A program made the translations under genes and the position numbers. The notes below the pieces were generated by a model. That model saw only the letters and a list, made by a program, of their open reading frames with translations, had not been told where the DNA came from and did not search any database. Below are positions 24,652-33,171 of a stretch of DNA of 64,000 bases, one piece after another. Position 1 is the first letter of the stretch; every line of letters begins with the position of its first letter. The stretch spans positions 62,001-126,000 of the forward strand of contig CAYWSE010000001.1 in assembly GCA_964461025.1 (NCBI GenBank). The letters run 5' to 3'. This DNA is from JAHBVL01 sp964461025 (GTDB lineage Bacteria; Chloroflexota; Chloroflexia; Thermomicrobiales; UBA6265).

Positions 24652-25548
24652 GTGACGAATCAACTCGCCTACACACCGCTTCCCGAAGACATCGAGCTCG
24701 CCGACCTGATGATCCAGCTTCAGCAATGCCGGCATCAGCTCGCACGGCGCGAACAGGAGCGTTCCGAGCTGGAGCTCGCGCTTGGCCAATTCGCCAATCA
24801 GGTCAAATCCCGCGTCGGCGACATGAAAGACGAAATCCGCGCCCACCGGACTCACCTCGAACAGATTCGCGAACGTCTCCAGCGACTCAAGGATGACCCG
24901 GAAGCGGCGCCGGCAGATGTCGAAAAAAGCCTGGACGAAGAAGCAGAGGAGTTTGCTGAACCCGAACCCGAGACCGGTTTCCGCGGCCGTCCCGATGGCC
25001 CTCCGGGCGGTTCGTTTCAGAATGGCTCGAGCATTTCACGCTCTGCCATGGACGAAATCATTCGGATATACCGGCTGCTCGCCAAGCGTCATCATCCCGA
25101 TCTCGCCACCACACCGGAAGAACGCGAGCGTCGCACCGAACTCATGTTGCGCATCAACATGGCCTACCGCGACCACAATCTCGCTGTCCTGCAATCGCTC
25201 CTCCTCGAAGTGCACAACGATCTCCCCCTGACCCAAATCGATCTGACCCGCCAGCGCATCTCCTGGACTCGCCATGAGATCACCCGCGTGCAGAAGGAGG
25301 TCCGCCTCACCGAACGGCGCATCAACGCCCTGCTGATGTCGGAGACCTACACACTCTGGCGAGCGGAAGTCGAAAGCCAGACGGCGCTCGACGATCTCGA
25401 ACGCCGCACCCGCGAACGACTGCAGCGAGAACGCGCCCGCCTCGACGAAGCGTCGTCGCAATACGCTCGCGTTGCCGCCCGCCGCCAGGTCATGCTGCGC
25501 CGCGCCGCTTCGCGGACCACGGCAGGCTCAGCCGCCGGAAGCGACTGA
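24652..25548 (+). CDS. Coiled-coil protein with a central J-like domain
   Basis: A 298-residue protein. Residues about 15-75 form a charged coiled coil, followed by an acidic/proline-glycine linker. Residues about 130-185 resemble a J domain: EIIRIYRLLAKRHHPDLATT contains the HPD motif, and LRINMAYRDHN matches helix III. A long arginine-rich coiled coil closes the protein. The J domain suggests recruitment of DnaK. I favour the GTG at 24652 because AGAGGAAA precedes it; ATGs at 24628 and 24565 are in frame. No dnaK is nearby. Confidence 0.75.
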   Translation: MTNQLAYTPLPEDIELADLMIQLQQCRHQLARREQERSELELALGQFANQVKSRVGDMKDEIRAHRTHLEQIRERLQRLKDDPEAAPADVEKSLDEEAEEFAEPEPETGFRGRPDGPPGGSFQNGSSISRSAMDEIIRIYRLLAKRHHPDLATTPEERERRTELMLRINMAYRDHNLAVLQSLLLEVHNDLPLTQIDLTRQRISWTRHEITRVQKEVRLTERRINALLMSETYTLWRAEVESQTALDDLERRTRERLQRERARLDEASSQYARVAARRQVMLRRAASRTTAGSAAGSD

Positions 25549-25581
25549 CGACAATCCATTTGGCAAGAGGATGCTGGCACG

Positions 25582-26325
25582 ATGACATCACATGAACTGC
25601 TCTTGCTCAGCAGCTCCGTTGTTCATGGCGGGTCTTACCTCGAATACGCGAAGAACGAAATCTCCGAATTCTTCGTTTCTCATCGAAGCCTGATCTTCGT
25701 GCCGTTCGCCAGCCACGATCATTCCGCGTATACGACGCGTGTCGCCGCTGCCTTTGCGGACATGAATATCGCTGTTGCTGGCCTGCACACGTTCGACGAT
25801 CCCCTGGCGGCAATTGAGCATGCGGGTGCGCTCTTCGTTGGGGGAGGGAATACCTTTCGGCTCCTCGACTCGATGCAGAAACTGCGGCTCAACGCGCCGA
25901 TTCGGCAACGCGTCGAATCTGGCCAGTTACGGTATATGGGCGCCAGCGCCGGTTCGAATCTTGCCTGCCCGACGATCCGGACGACAAACGACATGCCGAT
26001 TGTGCAGCCGCCTACCTTCGATGCGCTCGGTCTCGTTCCATTCCAGATAAATCCTCATTACGTTGATCCGGATCCTGACACAACGCACATGGGAGAAACG
26101 CGCGAGATGCGATTGACCGAGTTCCTGCAGGAAAATGACGTCTCCGTTCTCGGTCTGCGCGAAGGCGCCTGGCTTCGCCGTACAGGGAATCAACTGATGC
26201 TGGGCGGCACAACCGGCGCCCGGCTCTTGCAGCGAGGCCGGGAACCGGTCGAGTACGACAAAGGAGCCGACCTTTCGCATCTGCTTGCAACCGCACCCAA
26301 GTTCGACTCGCCAATCAGCGCATAA
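25582..26325 (+). CDS. pepE: Dipeptidase E (alpha-aspartyl dipeptidase), S51 family
   Basis: Cytoplasmic serine peptidase that cleaves Asp-X dipeptides. The nucleophile elbow is GASAGSN with Ser122, followed by Asp137 in TTNDMPI and His159 in INPHYVDP, which match the catalytic residues of the E. coli enzyme. Glycine-rich FVGGGNTF is also typical. The length (247 residues) fits, a little longer than E. coli. It lies 33 bp after the J-domain gene. It could work with the peptide importers further right, but no operon joins them. Confidence 0.93.
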   Translation: MTSHELLLLSSSVVHGGSYLEYAKNEISEFFVSHRSLIFVPFASHDHSAYTTRVAAAFADMNIAVAGLHTFDDPLAAIEHAGALFVGGGNTFRLLDSMQKLRLNAPIRQRVESGQLRYMGASAGSNLACPTIRTTNDMPIVQPPTFDALGLVPFQINPHYVDPDPDTTHMGETREMRLTEFLQENDVSVLGLREGAWLRRTGNQLMLGGTTGARLLQRGREPVEYDKGADLSHLLATAPKFDSPISA

Positions 26326-26345
26326 TCGATGACCTTCGCACGTCC

Positions 26346-26675
26346 TCACTTCGGCGGAAGAGCGCTGGCATACGAAACACCCTGGTTCACCCAGCTTGTC
26401 AGGTCGCCGTCGTCGAGCACGGCCTCGTCGACCCATACCCATCCCCACATCTGCCGTCTGCTGTTTTCCATGATCCGCACGCCAGGACGGGCGAGCGCGG
26501 CGTCGCAACCGTCCGGGCCAACGCGGACGAGCAGCCGCCCCGTCGGCGAGCCAATCGCCAGATTCCCGTTGATCAGAAAGGCGTCGCCGCCAAACATGCG
26601 GCGCTCGTCGAGACCAGGGACGTCGCTGATGATCTCGCGGACGCGTTCGGTGAGATTGCTCGACGTCGCCGCCAT
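26346..26675 (-). CDS. TfoX N-terminal domain protein
   Basis: A 109-residue protein with only the TfoX/Sxy N-terminal domain: ERRMFGGDAFLINGNLAIG followed by LLVRVGPDG and the WGWVWVDE strand. In gamma-proteobacteria TfoX regulates competence, but isolated N-domains occur widely with no known role. The ATG at 26675 has GAAGAGG 8 bases upstream; another ATG at 26720 would add 15 residues. It is convergent with pepE. Confidence 0.85.
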   Translation of the reverse strand: MAATSSNLTERVREIISDVPGLDERRMFGGDAFLINGNLAIGSPTGRLLVRVGPDGCDAALARPGVRIMENSRRQMWGWVWVDEAVLDDGDLTSWVNQGVSYASALPPK

Positions 26676-26766
26676 GGGCGTAGCCTCTTCTTCACCTATC
26701 GGCATGCCACACGCTTCCATGGCGCCCCTGCTGGCTCCCCGTGGTCGCGCGCGCCGTCGACCGCCG

Positions 26767-27561
26767 TCACTCCCAACGCTTCTGGAATCTCTCGGTGACC
26801 GTCATGTTCAGCTGCCGAGCGGTCAATCCACCATCGACTACCATGGCATGCCCGGTCATGAACGTCGACTCGTCACTGGCCAGAAAGACCGCTGCCGCGG
26901 CGATGTCGGCCACCCGGCCAAGACGGTTGACGGCGGTGTGAGAGCGAAGCAATGTGAGCGATTCGTTGTCCGGATCGTCGTACTCACCACCACTCAGAAT
27001 CGTGCCGGGGCAGAGCGCGTTCACCCGAATCCCATGGACTCCCAGTTCCAGCGCCGCGGATTTCGACAGATTGATGACACCCGCCTTCGCCGCGCCGTAG
27101 GGAGAGAGTCCGGCCTGGCCACGCAGTCCGTTCGTCGATCCGATATTGATGATCGACCCTCCTTCTCCCTGCGCCATCATCAACCTCGCGGCAATCTGAG
27201 CACAATAGAAGGTGCCGGTCAGATTCAGCCTGATCTCCTGATCCCACAGTCCCTCGGAAATATCGAGAAATGCTGCTCCCTGCCCGCCACCTGCATTGTT
27301 CACCACAACATCGACCCGGCCCCATCGCTCCACCACCTGATCGAACATCGCCTGGCATGCGGCAAAAGAGGTAACGTCCGTGGTGCTGCCACCGGCGCAA
27401 TCTGGCTGACCGAACTGCTCGAGCGTGGCGGCGACGCTCGCCGCCGCGATGTCGCATATCCAGACTCGGGCGCCCTCTGCCAGAAACCGTTCCGCGATTC
27501 CTCTTCCGATTCCCCGCCCGGCGCCGGTAACAACGCACACACGGTCCTGCAGTGCCGCCAT
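26767..27561 (-). CDS. SDR-family oxidoreductase
   Basis: A classical short-chain dehydrogenase of 264 residues: cofactor motif TGAGRGIG near the N-terminus, NNAG, the active Ser in NIGSTNG, and the YxxxK pair in SPYGAAKAG. The C-terminal VDGGLTA is standard. Acidic CDI after the second strand suggests NAD rather than NADP. The ATG at 27561 has GGAGG 6 bases upstream. It is the last gene of a leftward cluster with acetamidase, an epimerase, an acylase and an amidohydrolase, and may oxidise a product of that pathway. Confidence 0.92.
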   Translation of the reverse strand: MAALQDRVCVVTGAGRGIGRGIAERFLAEGARVWICDIAAASVAATLEQFGQPDCAGGSTTDVTSFAACQAMFDQVVERWGRVDVVVNNAGGGQGAAFLDISEGLWDQEIRLNLTGTFYCAQIAARLMMAQGEGGSIINIGSTNGLRGQAGLSPYGAAKAGVINLSKSAALELGVHGIRVNALCPGTILSGGEYDDPDNESLTLLRSHTAVNRLGRVADIAAAAVFLASDESTFMTGHAMVVDGGLTARQLNMTVTERFQKRWE

Positions 27562-27592
27562 CAATCCCTCCCAAATGCAAAAAAGACAACTG

Positions 27593-28531
27593 CTAGAACA
27601 TGGCCGTGCGGCCCGAGTACAGATAGTCTCGGGGCATCATGACACGCATCACGTGCGGACCGGGAGTGTTCGGCAAGACCTGGCACGCGCGGCCATCGGC
27701 GACCTGGGTTGCCACGAAAAATGCCTCGGTCAGATCGGCGTACCCGAACTCGTCACAGAGCCAATAGCAGAGATCACGCACAGCGAGATTGAGTGCATCC
27801 TCCAAGTGTGTTGACGACGCGATCACACCGATTGAATCTGGCGCCTCGATTCGCGGCCAGGTCATCCGCTCCGGCTTTCCCTTTCGGAGCGTCAGCGTCA
27901 GCGTCGTCTCTGCCCGGATTTCGATTCCGCCACCGCAGAACTCGCCATCCGCCTGTGCTGCATGAGCATCACCGATGTAAAAGTGCGCCCCCGTCACCCC
28001 AACCGGAAAGAGAAGCGTGTTCCCAGGCTTCGACTCGGGACAATCCATGTTTCCGCCCCACGGACTCGGATCGCCATGGCGTCCCGACTCCAGCGGAGGC
28101 GTGCACCCAAGGCAACCGATCATTGGGCGAACGGGAAACCGAATCCGGTCGTTGTAGTGAACCCACCCATCCCGGATATCGACAAACGTCGTCACCGGCT
28201 CGTCGAACCAATCGGGCTGCAGAAATGGCCACGTTCCAGTGAAGCCGGTCGAATCAGGAACGATCTCGTGAATGGTCACCGCCAGCACATCGCCCGGCTC
28301 GGCGCCGACCACTTCGATCGGGCCAGTCAGAGGCCCCGGAAACTTGCCCGCGTCCCGGTTCCGCCGAAACTCCGTGAGTCCAGCCGGCGTTGCCTGATCG
28401 GGATTCCGGACCTGCCCGGAGCGCGTATCCTCGGTTTCGATTACGATCGTCTCGCCCGATGCGATCGTCAAAATCGGCGCCGAAGGTTTCCGCAGGTCGT
28501 AGCCAAACTCTTCCAGTCTGATCCGTTTCAC
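27593..28531 (-). CDS. Acetamidase/formamidase family protein
   Basis: Hydrolyses short-chain amides to acid plus ammonia. The FmdA/AmdA family is recognised from GPIEVVGAEPGDVLAVTI, PMIGCLGCTPP, the NMDCPESKPGNTLLFPV segment and the following GDAHAAQADGE metal/active region. The GTG at 28531 (KRIRLEEF) is preferred: GGGGGA lies about 5 bases upstream, and the longer reading to 28645 would overlap the neighbouring gene's end. 312 residues is usual. It lies between the SDR and the epimerase in one leftward cluster that also holds two other amide-type hydrolases. Confidence 0.92.
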   Translation of the reverse strand: MKRIRLEEFGYDLRKPSAPILTIASGETIVIETEDTRSGQVRNPDQATPAGLTEFRRNRDAGKFPGPLTGPIEVVGAEPGDVLAVTIHEIVPDSTGFTGTWPFLQPDWFDEPVTTFVDIRDGWVHYNDRIRFPVRPMIGCLGCTPPLESGRHGDPSPWGGNMDCPESKPGNTLLFPVGVTGAHFYIGDAHAAQADGEFCGGGIEIRAETTLTLTLRKGKPERMTWPRIEAPDSIGVIASSTHLEDALNLAVRDLCYWLCDEFGYADLTEAFFVATQVADGRACQVLPNTPGPHVMRVMMPRDYLYSGRTAMF

Positions 28532-28575
28532 ATCTTTCCCCCAGGACTTTGTCGACTGATCGCCGAATTCGCCGA

Positions 28576-29487
28576 TCAATGAACCTCCCCGAGCGCGTTC
28601 CTCAGGTAGTCCACCGAGAGCCGCTCCGGATCGTCTCCCTCCCATCTCGGTTCACCAAAGTGTTCCGGCCCGACCACACCTGCGTATCCGGCGGCGTCCA
28701 GGGCAGCCAGCGCCGCGATCAGATCGACTTCCCCATCGCCCGGCAAGACCTCTTCCGCCCTGGGCCACCGACCCGTCACATCTCGTAGCTGGGCGTGATG
28801 GACTCGCCCACGGAACTCGCTCGCCGCGGCTCGCACATCAGCTCCCATAATGTGCATGCCTGTGCAGAAGCACAGACCGTTGTGCGTGCTCGGGACCGCT
28901 TCCAGCAATCGCCGCGCATCATCGAGAGACGACAGGAGATACGGCCCATCCCACGCATCGCGCCGAAATGCGTGGTACTCCTCCATCCGCAACCCTTCTT
29001 TGAGAGCAGGGGTTCTCACCGCAGGTGGCAGACACCGCCATACAGGGTGACTGGCAATCCGTACATCAGTCGCCTCAGCCTCGTTCGCCATTTCACGCAT
29101 AAACGCGAATAGCCCCTCCCAGTACCGGACCACATCGTCAGCATCCTCCGGATGGGGGAAATGCTGGTAATACAGCAACGTCCCAATCCCCGCCGTGCCC
29201 AGGGCCTCAAGTGTCTGGAGCTGCGCGTCAATCGCCTTCCGGTGACCAGCGGGATCGATCAGCAATCCGGGATTTCTCCCCGTCGCCCCATTTGCTGAAT
29301 CGATCGCAATCCCTTCCGCCGCCAATGCGGAGCGCATCTCGCGAAGCACCGCCAGAGACGGCACACCCTCCTCCTGATAGCCGGGGATCGAATCGAGAAG
29401 GATGCAGACGTTCTGTAGATTGAGATTCCGGCAGCGCTCGATAATTGCGGGGACATCAGTGTCGTACACATAGAGCACGATCTTCAT
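28576..29487 (-). CDS. Sugar phosphate isomerase/epimerase-like TIM barrel
   Basis: A 303-residue xylose-isomerase-like barrel. The end, with RVHHAQLRDVTGRW, then LPGDGEVDLIAALAALD and VVGPEHFGEP, resembles mannonate dehydratase (UxuA) and related hydratases, and CFCTGMHIMG also fits metal-binding barrels. It may therefore be a UxuA-like dehydratase rather than an epimerase. It lies 44 bp from the acetamidase gene and 34 bp from the acylase gene, both on the same strand. The substrate is unknown; the context suggests a sugar- or uronate-linked amide. Confidence 0.8.
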   Translation of the reverse strand: MKIVLYVYDTDVPAIIERCRNLNLQNVCILLDSIPGYQEEGVPSLAVLREMRSALAAEGIAIDSANGATGRNPGLLIDPAGHRKAIDAQLQTLEALGTAGIGTLLYYQHFPHPEDADDVVRYWEGLFAFMREMANEAEATDVRIASHPVWRCLPPAVRTPALKEGLRMEEYHAFRRDAWDGPYLLSSLDDARRLLEAVPSTHNGLCFCTGMHIMGADVRAAASEFRGRVHHAQLRDVTGRWPRAEEVLPGDGEVDLIAALAALDAAGYAGVVGPEHFGEPRWEGDDPERLSVDYLRNALGEVH

Positions 29488-29521
29488 AAACTGCCGTTCC
29501 TTCCCAAGCTCTCCACGAATC

Positions 29522-31846
29522 TCATGCCTGCGGCGCGATCCTCACGAATCCCGATGCGGACCCATCCAGCCGTCCCCGATCACCAACAATCTCGTGATAT
29601 TCCCCGGCAATCCACGAGCGGAACTGATCCTCGTAATGCGGACTTCCTGGCTGTCCCGATTGGCCGAGGTTCTGGCAAACGGATAGAGCAAACTCCTCGC
29701 CCATATCCGCGACCACCTGAAGCTCGGCGCCACTCGTCGATTCGAAAGTCGCTCCGAGTCCGGTATTCCGGACCGTCGAGACTCCTCCCGAAACACCCTC
29801 CGGTCCAACGTCGAACAATGCAGCGGTCACGCCATTCGACAAGGGATGACGAAAGTGCGCCGCGTGGATATCCCCCCATCGCCAACCCTTCGATTCTGGT
29901 CCGTATCGCTCCTGGACAGCCGCGAACGACTCTTTCACACACCGCTCCAGAATCGCCCTGGCGTCCTCCGCGAACCAGCCAAGCGACGGGTCTTCCAGAA
30001 CCGCCGTCGCCGCCGATCCCATTCCCGTCACCACCGGCAGCAGATGCTCTGGAAAACGCTCGGCATAGACACACGTGAACCACCGCTGCCGAAACATCTC
30101 GAACACGACCGGTGGTCTCGAGTCGCGCTCATAATGGAAGTCCCAACCATTGAGAATCTCCAGAAACGCCGCCACGTCCGGGTCAGCAGACCCCGCCAGA
30201 GCAGACGCCACCAGCTTCGTCAGTCGTTCCGCGAATGGCGAAAAGGTATCGAGCTGGAGTCGCCTGCACGCCGCGCGATCAAACGCATCTACCTCCGCGA
30301 GCATCTCCCGGATACGCCTGGCCCGGTCTCCAGCGGCAAATGCGCCGTAGATTGGCACCGGAAAATCAACCGGCGCGGTTCGATTGTTCGCGGAGATTAC
30401 ATACCCAGTTGCTGGATTGTCCACCCGGGGCATCGCATCGAATGCGGCAAACCCGGTCCAGGCATCGTTCGGCTCGTTTGCCTTGCGGTACCCACGTGTC
30501 ACCCGCCCCCGAACCGGAATTGCGGCGGTGCATTGATACCTTGCCGAGCCATTCTCTCCCGCGACAATCCAGTTGAATGTCGGCAGTACCCACGATCTCA
30601 GCGCCGACCGGAACTCCTCCCAATCGCCCGCCCGGTTCATCGCAATCAGCGCTCCCACACTGTCGATCGGCTGTTGTCCCACCCAACGCATCGAGAGCGG
30701 TGGATCACCATTCGGGTCCACCGGCGACAGCAGGTGATTAACGATCGGCCCCCGGCTGCTCTCCCGTATCACCAGACGCTCCGGCTCGCGACCCGCTACG
30801 GAAATATCAACCGTCCGCGTGGCGAATGGCGTCCACCTGTCCCCATCCAGATACGCATCGCCGCTCGCGTCCACCTCTTCGATGTAGAGGTCGCGCAGCG
30901 ACGTGTTGTTGTTCGTGAATCCCCAGGCGAGAGTGCGGTTGCGACCCAGGATGACTCCAGGCGCGCCGGCGAAAATCGCCCCCATCACGTCATCGTCGGG
31001 ACCAACGAGATGACACTCGTACCAAGTCGATGGCAACCCGAAGGGCAAGTGCGGGTCGCTGCCCATCACCCCACCACCTGATGCGGTCAACGCGCCGCTG
31101 ACTGCCCAGTTGTTGCTCCCGGTTAGTCCGGAATCGCTACCAGCCTGGAGATTGCTCGCGATCGATGCGCCACCAGGAACGATCGTCTCCTCAGGAAACT
31201 CTGGCGTCATCGCGACATCCAGCAGCCGGCTCTCCTGAAGCGTGCGCAGGCAAGCCTCACCCGCCACAATACTGGCCAGACGCCCATTCAACTGCCACCA
31301 GAATCCCCGCACCGCGGCAAGTACATCGATAGGTCGCCACGGTTCGGGTTCATAGCCAAGCAGGTCGAATTCGATCGGCAGATTGCCAATCTGCAATTCC
31401 ACCAGGCGATTGATGCCCGCGGTGAACGCTTCCAGCACGTCGTGCGCTGTCTCGCTCATTGCGGCAGCATCGGCCTCCGCATGCCGGTCTGAGCCAATCG
31501 TCCGATGCTGGACATCGGAGCTCAGTGACCCCGCGCCCGCCACCTCGGACAACCGTCCAAGTCCTCGCCGCCGGAGCATATCCATCTGCCACAGACGGTC
31601 CTGGGCCAGGGCAAATCCCAGCCCGAAAAAGAGATCGGCGCTGCTCTGCGCGGAAATGCGAGGAATGCCAAGAGGGTCGCGGAGAATCTCGACCGGCCCC
31701 GTCACCGCCCCCCGGATCGACAACTCTTGCTTCGGCAATCGTTCAGCCAGGTCCCGGCGGATCGCCTCCCGGACGTCAGCGACTGGTGCGGCGCCCAATT
31801 CTCCCGAGCGCATGATCTCCAGCAATGCGCTTCTGCCGAACTCCAT
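29522..31846 (-). CDS. Penicillin acylase family Ntn-hydrolase
   Basis: A 774-residue acylase precursor that cleaves N-acyl amides. The Ntn nucleophile is Ser244 in LTGSNNWAVSG, where autocleavage would give alpha (about 243 residues) and beta (about 531 residues) chains. SDPHL, GAPGVILGRNRTLAWGFTN and the beta-chain SANNRT segment match the family. The ATG at 31846 follows GGGGAG; the longer start at 31906 overlaps the next gene. No signal peptide is visible, unlike most secreted members, so it should act on imported substrate. It lies within the amide-hydrolase cluster. Confidence 0.92.
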   Translation of the reverse strand: MEFGRSALLEIMRSGELGAAPVADVREAIRRDLAERLPKQELSIRGAVTGPVEILRDPLGIPRISAQSSADLFFGLGFALAQDRLWQMDMLRRRGLGRLSEVAGAGSLSSDVQHRTIGSDRHAEADAAAMSETAHDVLEAFTAGINRLVELQIGNLPIEFDLLGYEPEPWRPIDVLAAVRGFWWQLNGRLASIVAGEACLRTLQESRLLDVAMTPEFPEETIVPGGASIASNLQAGSDSGLTGSNNWAVSGALTASGGGVMGSDPHLPFGLPSTWYECHLVGPDDDVMGAIFAGAPGVILGRNRTLAWGFTNNNTSLRDLYIEEVDASGDAYLDGDRWTPFATRTVDISVAGREPERLVIRESSRGPIVNHLLSPVDPNGDPPLSMRWVGQQPIDSVGALIAMNRAGDWEEFRSALRSWVLPTFNWIVAGENGSARYQCTAAIPVRGRVTRGYRKANEPNDAWTGFAAFDAMPRVDNPATGYVISANNRTAPVDFPVPIYGAFAAGDRARRIREMLAEVDAFDRAACRRLQLDTFSPFAERLTKLVASALAGSADPDVAAFLEILNGWDFHYERDSRPPVVFEMFRQRWFTCVYAERFPEHLLPVVTGMGSAATAVLEDPSLGWFAEDARAILERCVKESFAAVQERYGPESKGWRWGDIHAAHFRHPLSNGVTAALFDVGPEGVSGGVSTVRNTGLGATFESTSGAELQVVADMGEEFALSVCQNLGQSGQPGSPHYEDQFRSWIAGEYHEIVGDRGRLDGSASGFVRIAPQA

Positions 31847-31895
31847 CGTTGCTCCCCCGCCACCAGGTGTTGCCGGCCCTGAAGAGGCCGCGGCA

Positions 31896-32972
31896 TCAAT
31901 CGCCAAACCGGAACAATCGTTTCAGATTTCCGCCCAGAATGGCGTCCATCTCTTCTGGTGCAATGAATCCAGCGTGTCGCCGCAGATACTCCAGCGACTG
32001 GGCATAAGTGCAATGCCGGAGCACATTCGGAATGTCTGATCCCCACGCAAACGCCCTCGCACCGCACGAGTGGAAAATGATGCGAATCTCTTCCAGGGCC
32101 TCGTGATAGGGGTACTCCTGATGCCCACCCACGGAAATGGGATAGAGCAGCTCGAAACAGACCTGACCAGTACTCGCCAGCTCCACAATCACCGCGGGAA
32201 GCTGTTTCACATCGTGATCGACAACCGATCCGGCCAGCCCGCCGGGAACGACCATGTTCAGGTTCGGGCAACGTTCCAGCAACCGCTGCCACCGACGGAA
32301 CTGCCCGAGGTAGCCTTCATTCCCTGAACCGATCGCCGCGCCCGGCACCCAGTACGTGACCAGTCCCAGCTGCTCGACAGTCCGCCAGAAGGGGAGCTGT
32401 TCGTCACTGTCCACCTCGTTCGCGTTCGTGCCCGTCCAATACGTCCTGCTATCGAAGAAAATCCCCCGCAGCCCAAGCTGGCCGGCAGCCGCGTGCAGGT
32501 CATCGATCATCGATTGCTCACCGACTCGCGTTTCGTCGACGTGGGCCGTGCCGATCAAGCGACCAGGATACCGGGCGACCGCCTCAGCGAACATCGCATC
32601 GAGCGCTCCGTAGAAATGATCGTTCTGAAGAATCGCCAGGTCGATGCCCGCATAGTCCATTTCCGCAATGAGGTAATCCGCATCGCAGGCATTGTCGACG
32701 AGCGACGGAGGCATGAACTGCTTGTAATACTCGACCCCGTCTATGCTCCATTCAAACCGGCCAAAACGCCCGACATGGAAACCAATCTCCTGCATTCCCG
32801 CGGGAGAAAAGTCGTCCGGGTCCCAAATCTGATGAGGTACGATGGCATTATCCGACGTCCGCCGGACAGGTTGCCGGTTTCCGTTCAAACCTCGCTGCAG
32901 AAACGCGAGATGGCGTTCCCCGGGGGCATGCTGCAGGAACGGAAAAACATGCGCGTGCGCGTCGATGATCAT
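31896..32972 (-). CDS. Amidohydrolase (TIM-barrel metal-dependent hydrolase)
   Basis: A 358-residue member of the amidohydrolase-2 group. The first metal motif is DAHAHVF at residues 4-10; FHSCGARAFAWGSDIPN near the end carries the metal-binding aspartate after the last strand. Relatives hydrolyse or decarboxylate aromatic and lactone substrates. It is the first gene of the leftward cluster ending with the SDR at 26767, and it diverges from the ABC binding-protein gene across about 200 bp that must hold both promoters. Confidence 0.88.
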   Translation of the reverse strand: MIIDAHAHVFPFLQHAPGERHLAFLQRGLNGNRQPVRRTSDNAIVPHQIWDPDDFSPAGMQEIGFHVGRFGRFEWSIDGVEYYKQFMPPSLVDNACDADYLIAEMDYAGIDLAILQNDHFYGALDAMFAEAVARYPGRLIGTAHVDETRVGEQSMIDDLHAAAGQLGLRGIFFDSRTYWTGTNANEVDSDEQLPFWRTVEQLGLVTYWVPGAAIGSGNEGYLGQFRRWQRLLERCPNLNMVVPGGLAGSVVDHDVKQLPAVIVELASTGQVCFELLYPISVGGHQEYPYHEALEEIRIIFHSCGARAFAWGSDIPNVLRHCTYAQSLEYLRRHAGFIAPEEMDAILGGNLKRLFRFGD

Positions 32973-33010
32973 CGGTGTCGCCAGTTTTCCTCACGATGAG
33001 AACAAATCAC

Positions 33011-33088
33011 TTGACGATCACCCGAAAGCGCTTGCGCAGACAAGAGTGAAGATATGATATAGAATAAAATGCAGACGATACAATCGTC
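33011..33088. promoter_or_regulatory. Divergent promoter region with palindrome
   Basis: AT-rich stretch between the amidohydrolase and the ABC binding-protein gene. It holds a perfect dyad GACGAT-ACA-ATCGTC (33074-33088), a TGATAT half-site (33055-33060) also found in the operator candidate at 37562, and a -10-like TATGAT (33053-33058) with CTTGCG 16 bases upstream. It is the likely control point for both arms of the cluster. Confidence 0.45.
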
Positions 33089-33171
33089 AAGAATGGTTGT
33101 GTGGGCACCCCCGGATCGTGCTGATCCTGACTCGTCCACACGTTCGTTGGGCACGTGGAGGTCATGTACTG

